In this document: positions 6,278 through 7,002 of the stretch, one piece after another
Numbering within the stretch: the stretch's first letter is position 1
How the letters are laid out: every line of letters begins with the position of its first letter
NCBI GenBank assembly: GCA_002498185.1
Contig: DAGO01000095.1
Coordinates: forward strand, 47,996 to 54,997
Origin: Euryarchaeota archaeon UBA10
GTDB lineage: Archaea > Thermoplasmatota > Poseidoniia > Poseidoniales > Poseidoniaceae
Length of the DNA: 7,002 bases
Direction: 5' to 3'
Program-made: the position numbers and the translations under genes
The notes under the pieces: generated by a model
Seen by the model: only the letters and a program-made list of their open reading frames with translations
Database searches by the model: none
Told to the model about the DNA's origin: nothing

Positions 6278-7002
6278 TGGACTTCTTTGGCTTGGTTTGG
6301 CGACATAAATATTGTCGACCAGGATGGTCTTTTTACGTCACCATCCTCCGTTACAAATGAACGGATATACATTGAGATCAGGTCTAAAATAACCACTACA
6401 ACCAAGATTACGATTAGGAATGCCATCACTTTATGGTAGTCTTGCCAGTCAATGTAAAAATCAAGATAGTAGCCAATACCTCCTGCACCAACTAATCCTA
6501 ACACAGTACCATGCCTTACATTGTACTCAAACATAAACAACAATTGACTAAGCAAATTGTTACTGGATTCAGGGATTACAACATTTGTAACGATTTCCGG
6601 ATGAGATAGTCCCATAGCTCTTGCTGCCTCCAATGGACTATTCTGCACCCCTTCCATCTCCTCATATTGTAACTTCCCGAGATATCCTATGGTGTAGAAT
6701 GTCATAGCCAAAACACCTGCTAGTGGTCCTAATCCTACAATAACTACGAATAAAAGCGCCCAGATTATACTTGGAAGACTTCTTGTAGCAGCAAGAATGA
6801 TTCTCATTGGGATATATATCCATGCAGATGTCAAATTTTTAGCAGCAAATGGTGACAGAACTATTGCTATCAAGAATCCAATTATTGTAGACACAAATGC
6901 CATTTTCAAGGTTTCAAGCATCCCAATGTAAGCCTTAGAGCAAAATAATCCGATGCTAGAGGTACATTCAGGATATGGTCTTGCTTCCAACACACTCCAG
7001 TC
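6253..7002 (-). CDS. phnE: PhnE-type phosphonate/phosphite ABC transporter permease, N-terminus beyond window
   Basis: The frame is open to the right edge. The visible part begins DWSVLEARP, which matches the family's interior motif PxWSVLP, so the in-frame GTG at 6993 is internal and the true start lies outside. Then come MLETLKMAFVSTIIGFLIAI (first visible span, LETL motif), about four further hydrophobic spans, the permease EAA loop with LEAARAMGLSHPEIVTNVVIPE, which contacts the ATPase, and the highly typical EYNVRHGTVLGLVGAGGIGYYL. It is an inner-membrane component of an importer whose binding protein is most likely the PhnD at 3955. The segment before the first span carries two cysteines (ECTSSIGLFC), unusual to my recollection. 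The last 25 bp overlap, convergently, the end of the sugar-dehydrogenase gene. A PhnC ATPase gene may lie just to the right; that is a guess. Confidence 0.92.
   Translation of the reverse strand, partial: DWSVLEARPYPECTSSIGLFCSKAYIGMLETLKMAFVSTIIGFLIAIVLSPFAAKNLTSAWIYIPMRIILAATRSLPSIIWALLFVVIVGLGPLAGVLAMTFYTIGYLGKLQYEEMEGVQNSPLEAARAMGLSHPEIVTNVVIPESSNNLLSQLLFMFEYNVRHGTVLGLVGAGGIGYYLDFYIDWQDYHKVMAFLIVILVVVVILDLISMYIRSFVTEDGDVKRPSWSTIFMSPNQAKEVHHGKSKSD

Noticed and set aside
6991..6993. GTG as the start of phnE
   Set aside because: The residues before it (DWS) continue the family's conserved WSVL motif, so the codon is internal and the gene runs out of the window.
1..7002. CRISPR arrays, tRNA or rRNA genes, transposases, integration sites
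   Set aside because: No spaced direct repeats, cloverleaf-like sequence, transposase motif or long terminal repeats were seen on either strand; coding density leaves little room.

Overview
The window most likely comes from a marine planktonic archaeon of the Poseidoniales (Marine Group II Euryarchaeota) or a close relative. The grounds are archaeal-type TATA boxes rather than -35/-10 promoters, acidic secreted lipoproteins with a short lipobox leader, a low-GC compact layout, and a bacterial-type GpsA. This is inferred from style; no rRNA or other phylogenetic marker is present.

Layout. Positions 1-2168 (minus strand, running off the left edge) encode a large membrane enzyme, at least 722 residues long. 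It has an alkaline-phosphatase-superfamily catalytic domain between one N-terminal membrane anchor and many C-terminal membrane spans. That is the architecture of the eukaryotic GPI ethanolamine-phosphate transferases (PIG-N/PIG-O/PIG-G). A 155-bp divergent intergenic region separates it from a plus-strand cluster: gpsA (NAD(P)-dependent glycerol-3-phosphate dehydrogenase, 2324-3322), a 70-residue putative winged-helix protein (3363-3575) and a DCC/DUF393 thiol-disulfide oxidoreductase-like protein (3578-3910). After a short promoter region come a PhnD-type substrate-binding lipoprotein (3955-5034) and, one base later, a secreted glucose/sorbosone-dehydrogenase-family lipoprotein (5036-6277). 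From the right edge a PhnE-type permease (6253 to beyond 7002, minus strand) runs towards them and overlaps the dehydrogenase gene by 25 bp.

How it fits together. PhnD and PhnE look like two parts of one ABC importer for phosphonate, phosphite or a related phosphorus compound; the ATPase is not in the window and may lie to the right. GpsA supplies glycerol-3-phosphate, and the PIG-like enzyme probably moves or cleaves a phosphodiester head group on the outer membrane face.

The most notable regulatory signal is a 16-bp near-palindrome, TTTAGGGCNNCCTAAA. It occurs three times, only at the two clearest promoters: between TATA box and predicted start site of the PIG-like gene (2195-2210), and on both sides of the phnD TATA box (3896-3911 and 3930-3945). 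This suggests one repressor controls the phosphodiesterase and the importer, possibly a phosphate-responsive regulon. No RNA genes, mobile elements, CRISPR arrays or long repeats were seen.
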